Assembly (NCBI GenBank): GCA_027574665.1
Contig: CM050659.1
Span: 18,701,001 to 18,765,000 of the forward strand
DNA from: Rhynochetos jubatus
Lineage: Eukaryota; Chordata; Aves; Eurypygiformes; Rhynochetidae
Direction of reading: 5' to 3'
DNA: 64,000 nt
The notes beneath the pieces are model-generated. The model worked only from the letters and a program-made list of their open reading frames with translations, was not told the origin of the DNA and ran no database searches. How positions within the stretch are numbered: the stretch's first letter is position 1; every line of letters starts with the position of its first letter. Below are positions 60,725 through 64,000 of the stretch, piece after piece. A program made the position numbers and the translations under genes.

Positions 60725-63700
60725 CTGAAAAGGGGGTTGTCACACACAAGCAAGAGGGACGTCACCCTGCAGTTTGGTGGTCAGGGTATCAGGCTGTGCA
60801 GACAGTCAGAGTGCTCTTCTTGCTCTGTAAGCAAACATTTCTCATTAACAGAGGAAGAGAAGTAGTAAGGCTAGCAGGCTTCTTTCACACCACTACACTG
60901 TGCAGAGCTGTGCTTTAAATATATCCCCGATGCCTGGACAACTCCTAGTTGTGACTTCCCATCAAAGGAATAATGGCTCAAACCTTGGGGAAATCTTTTA
61001 CTTTGGATTCCCCAGTTGCTTAAAATTCAAGAGACCTTTTTCTCTCTCCTGCAAGTTCAGTTTTAAACATGTGTAACAGCTCAAATGATTTGGAGGGGAC
61101 TAGGGACACCCATATGTCACTGCTGGTTTGGGCGTAGTTAGTCCAGTAAAGACGCTACGTTGTCAGGGGTTCATGGACAAACTCTATAGTGGTGTGCAGG
61201 TATTCCTCATGGGAAGGGCAGAGAGAGAAGACAAGATCTTACAAGGGGTGGACATAAGAGTTTGGAATAAGTTTATGTTCATTCAAAGCTTTGGGTGTGG
61301 AACAAGAGTCTGCAAACTGGAATTCCCATGTCCTGTTCCCAGTCCCCGTGCACATTAGATAGTCCTTGTGCTTTCTTTTAGCCATGGTCACTCTCAAACC
61401 CATACTGATGTTTTACACCAACAGTATACTTTCCATCCCAAGAATCTGCTTCAACAGCCCCTTAGTCCCTGCAACACCAGTGCCTCTGGGGACTTTATTT
61501 CCATGTACTCATATGAAAGCAATATGACTCCATCAACCTCCCTCATTCTCCCTCACATGTGGTTTCTTTAAAGGCTAATTTTTCCACTCCATTTTCAAGC
61601 ATATTATTGCCTTCGCTGCGTGTGCCCAGCAGCCTCAGGAATCCTGCCTGCTCTGCTCAAATGCCCTCTGCCTAGTTCTGTGCGCTACACCCCTGCTTGT
61701 GCTTCTGCTGAAAGATCACTATGTCAGCACTCCCTCTGAGCCAACTAACAAAAAAATTATGGGAGGACAGGGAAATATCTTTGTTACATGATGAGATCCA
61801 TGCAGCAGGTCCAATTCCTTTAAACAGGCCGTTGTTTTCTCAGCTTTTCCAGGAAATTGCTCATCCAGAGGGTGTGTTACTCTTGCCTCAGGTGAGCTCC
61901 ACTGCCTTCCACATTTGCCCCATTCCTCACATGATTCTTTCTCCACGGTGAAGAGAGCAAGCAGCATGTTCTAACTTTCCTCTGGGGCAACCACCACCTT
62001 CGCTGAGCACTAGGACACTGGCTGAGGCAGAGCATCTTTGACAGCAGTTTTCACAAAGTCACACCCAAGTCTTTGTCCTACAGAACAAAACAATGACAGA
62101 TTTGCTCAGTCCAGTTCTGCAGGCATCTCCCCAGAGCAGCCGCTGCCATCCAGCTCTGTTGTGAGAGCAGAGATGCCACCAGCCATCTGCAGGCCTGACT
62201 CCACTGGCAGTTCACAGGGAGGGGACAGACTGCCGGAAAGGAACCAGACCAAATTAGACCTGTCGGAACTACAAATCATTTTCCATTTCCTCTTAATTCT
62301 CAACCATTTTACTCCGTCTTGGACAAAAAACAGCTGAGAAATAGCACTTAGACCTCAGCCTAGACCTCAGAGCAGCAGTAATTAAGAGGGTGAAAAGCAG
62401 TAATTTTCTGGAGTAGCTCTCACTTTCTCCTGTACACACATTATGCACAGCACGTTGATTCATGTCAGCAATTAAGGCCTACTCTTTAATCTCAAACACT
62501 TGCATTACATAGCTGATAGTCAAAATTATCTGAAATGCCCAAAGCAGTCTCTCCATCCCACACCCTCAGTGACAAAAAAGGGTTGGATGAGCAGAATTAC
62601 AAAAAAGAAAAACCACAACCAAAAACCAACAACAAACCTTCTGAAATACACTTCTACAAATTTAAACAAAACCAAGCTCAGAAATAAGGCTCAGAGACAG
62701 CAGCCACCACACACAGGCACACTGCCCTGGACCAACATGTTCTTCTGGGCCCCTCTCCTGGCTCTTGTGATGCCGGACACAAGGCAACTAAGTCAGCTGC
62801 AGTTCCTGTTTATTGAGAGAGACAGGTAATTGCCCCCACCCAAAAATACAGTGTTTACCCAGGGGCACCACAGAATAAAGAGACACCCGCCATCTGCAAG
62901 TTCTTCCAGACAATCCTAAGCGTGGGGGCTTGGGGCTGGGCATCGCAGCACCATGCAGCTGGGGACAGAAAATCGGAAGGTTTCCCTCCTGGCAAGGTTT
63001 GGCTTTCCATCTTCCCCCACCACAGACACTCCAGAAGGTGATGTTTCCCTCAGATAACTTCCCTGGGATGACTCAGTGCAAGACAGCTGTTTCCAGGAAA
63101 AAGTCCTTCCAGCCAAGCCAGCTGAGAGTGCTGCCAGTGTCAGCTAAACCACTGCTCCGGCAGCAAATCGTCCCGCTCAGCTAGGGAATCTTCCACCTCA
63201 CTTGTGAACCTGTACTCGCAGCACTAAAGAAACTGGTTAGCGGAGCAATCCCTGCCGTGCAGCTAGTCAGCAGATGAGTAGGTAAGAATCTGCCCCTGTA
63301 CATACAGACAGCTTTAAGCATGTGTTTAGCACTTTTTCTGAATCAAGACTCTGATGCATTTAAAAGGAAAAAGTAGCATTTTTTTATTTGTATTTTCCTG
63401 GCAGAACCAGGTGCCTGAATAACGTTGTCCCAGTAGGAGGAAACCATAGAAGGCTTTTTTCCTCCTAGGAAAACAGTCAACACTCTTCCAGTGACACAGA
63501 AATCAGCCTAACAGAAGCATTTGTGTCAAGTTATCCTACAAGGAGCATTTCAATGGTATTATCCAGAGAAGAACATCTGTACGATATTTGCCTCCCGGGG
63601 AAAAAGTCTCTACTGCGTTTTCCCAAAAGAAAAATATTTATAACCTTTTGCTGACAGAGAAGTAATAATTAACCACTTAGGAGCACACCATTAGGGTTCA

Positions 63701-64000
63701 CTTGACAAAGATTTATTTATTTTTATATATTTGCCATGGAAGTAAAATAATGTGATGAATGAAATGCTAGTAGATGTCTTCTGCTAACAGAGCTACAGGG
63801 GAAGGAAAAAAATAAACACCAAACCCCAAGTATCAGCGCAAATAGAGCACCTGGAAGCACAGGTACCACAGGAAAGCAAACTGCCACAGGGCAACAGAGA
63901 TGCTGCCAGGGACTTGGCAGGCCCAAACAAGATGTGTGCAAGTGCAGCACTGAGGTGAGCACCTGACACCACAAAGTGCAACCCATTCATAAAGCGTGTG
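60725..64000. other. Gene-free right end
   Basis: AT-rich to moderate sequence. Apart from the plus-strand exon-like segment at 61,715-61,891, only a minus-strand decoy of 22 bases near 63,211-63,232 with a good acceptor was noticed. The last 300 bases are AT-rich (TTTATTTATTTTTATATATT at about 63,711). No repeat family recognised. Confidence 0.45.
61715..61891 (+). other. Plus-strand exon-like segment, 177 bases, open
   Basis: This segment is bounded by an acceptor-like TGCTTCTGCTGAAAG and a good donor (CTCAG then GTGAGCTC). Its 59 codons are open in phase 0 throughout, with an ATG at 61,721. The peptide is well mixed (for example LTKKLWEDREISLLHDEIHA). No neighbouring plus-strand exon was found and the acceptor is only moderate. 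Confidence 0.15.

Noticed and set aside
1-64000. Endogenous retrovirus or LTR element, Polinton, DNA transposon, CRISPR array or bacterial-type operon.
   Set aside because: No paired terminal repeats, recognisable gag/pol/env-like peptides, transposase motifs, regularly spaced repeat arrays, or operon-like gene packing were seen.

Overview
The window looks like vertebrate nuclear DNA, most likely from a bird. It is AT-rich and dominated by introns. It has one strong CpG island, one clear CR1 LINE remnant (about 56,104-56,260), a few very old MIR-like remnants, and otherwise very little interspersed repeat. Low repeat density with CR1 as the recognisable LINE fits an avian genome; a turtle or crocodilian cannot be excluded from sequence alone. 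No bacterial-type genes, CRISPR array, rRNA or convincing tRNA was seen.

Layout. The CpG island at about 44,070-45,010 is the only promoter-like region. On the minus strand it holds a non-coding first exon with a good splice donor at 44,518/44,517, so the gene it serves (here gene A) runs leftward. A candidate second exon at 32,552-32,652 carries an ATG in good context and 27 codons of a signal peptide or signal anchor. On this model 32,653-44,517 is intron 1 and at least most of 1-32,551 is later intron. I did not recognise the protein.

Just right of the island, at 45,985-46,187, the minus strand has what looks like a terminal exon: strong acceptor, short open frame to a stop, then AATAAA. 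Further minus-strand exon-like segments with good splice sites lie at 50,070-50,121, 50,978-51,032, 52,668-52,724, 53,484-53,548 and 55,606-55,683. These may belong to a second minus-strand gene (gene B) ending about 1.2 kb upstream of the promoter of gene A, in tandem. Two junctions are phase-compatible (53,484 to 52,724 and 50,070 to 46,187), but the whole chain is not, so exons are missing or some calls are false. Exon-like decoys are common in introns, and I found comparable ones elsewhere in the window.

Other structure: a 31-bp GC-rich tandem repeat and a separate 20-bp tandem repeat carrying six CACCTG E-boxes, both at the right edge of the island; a 15-G run; several long A or T runs; and AT-rich patches with homeodomain- and POU-like motifs that resemble conserved non-coding elements. 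No undescribed biological system could be demonstrated. The most unusual items are the E-box minisatellite beside the promoter and a possible alternative leader whose upstream ORF would stop in a four-base overlap with the main start codon.
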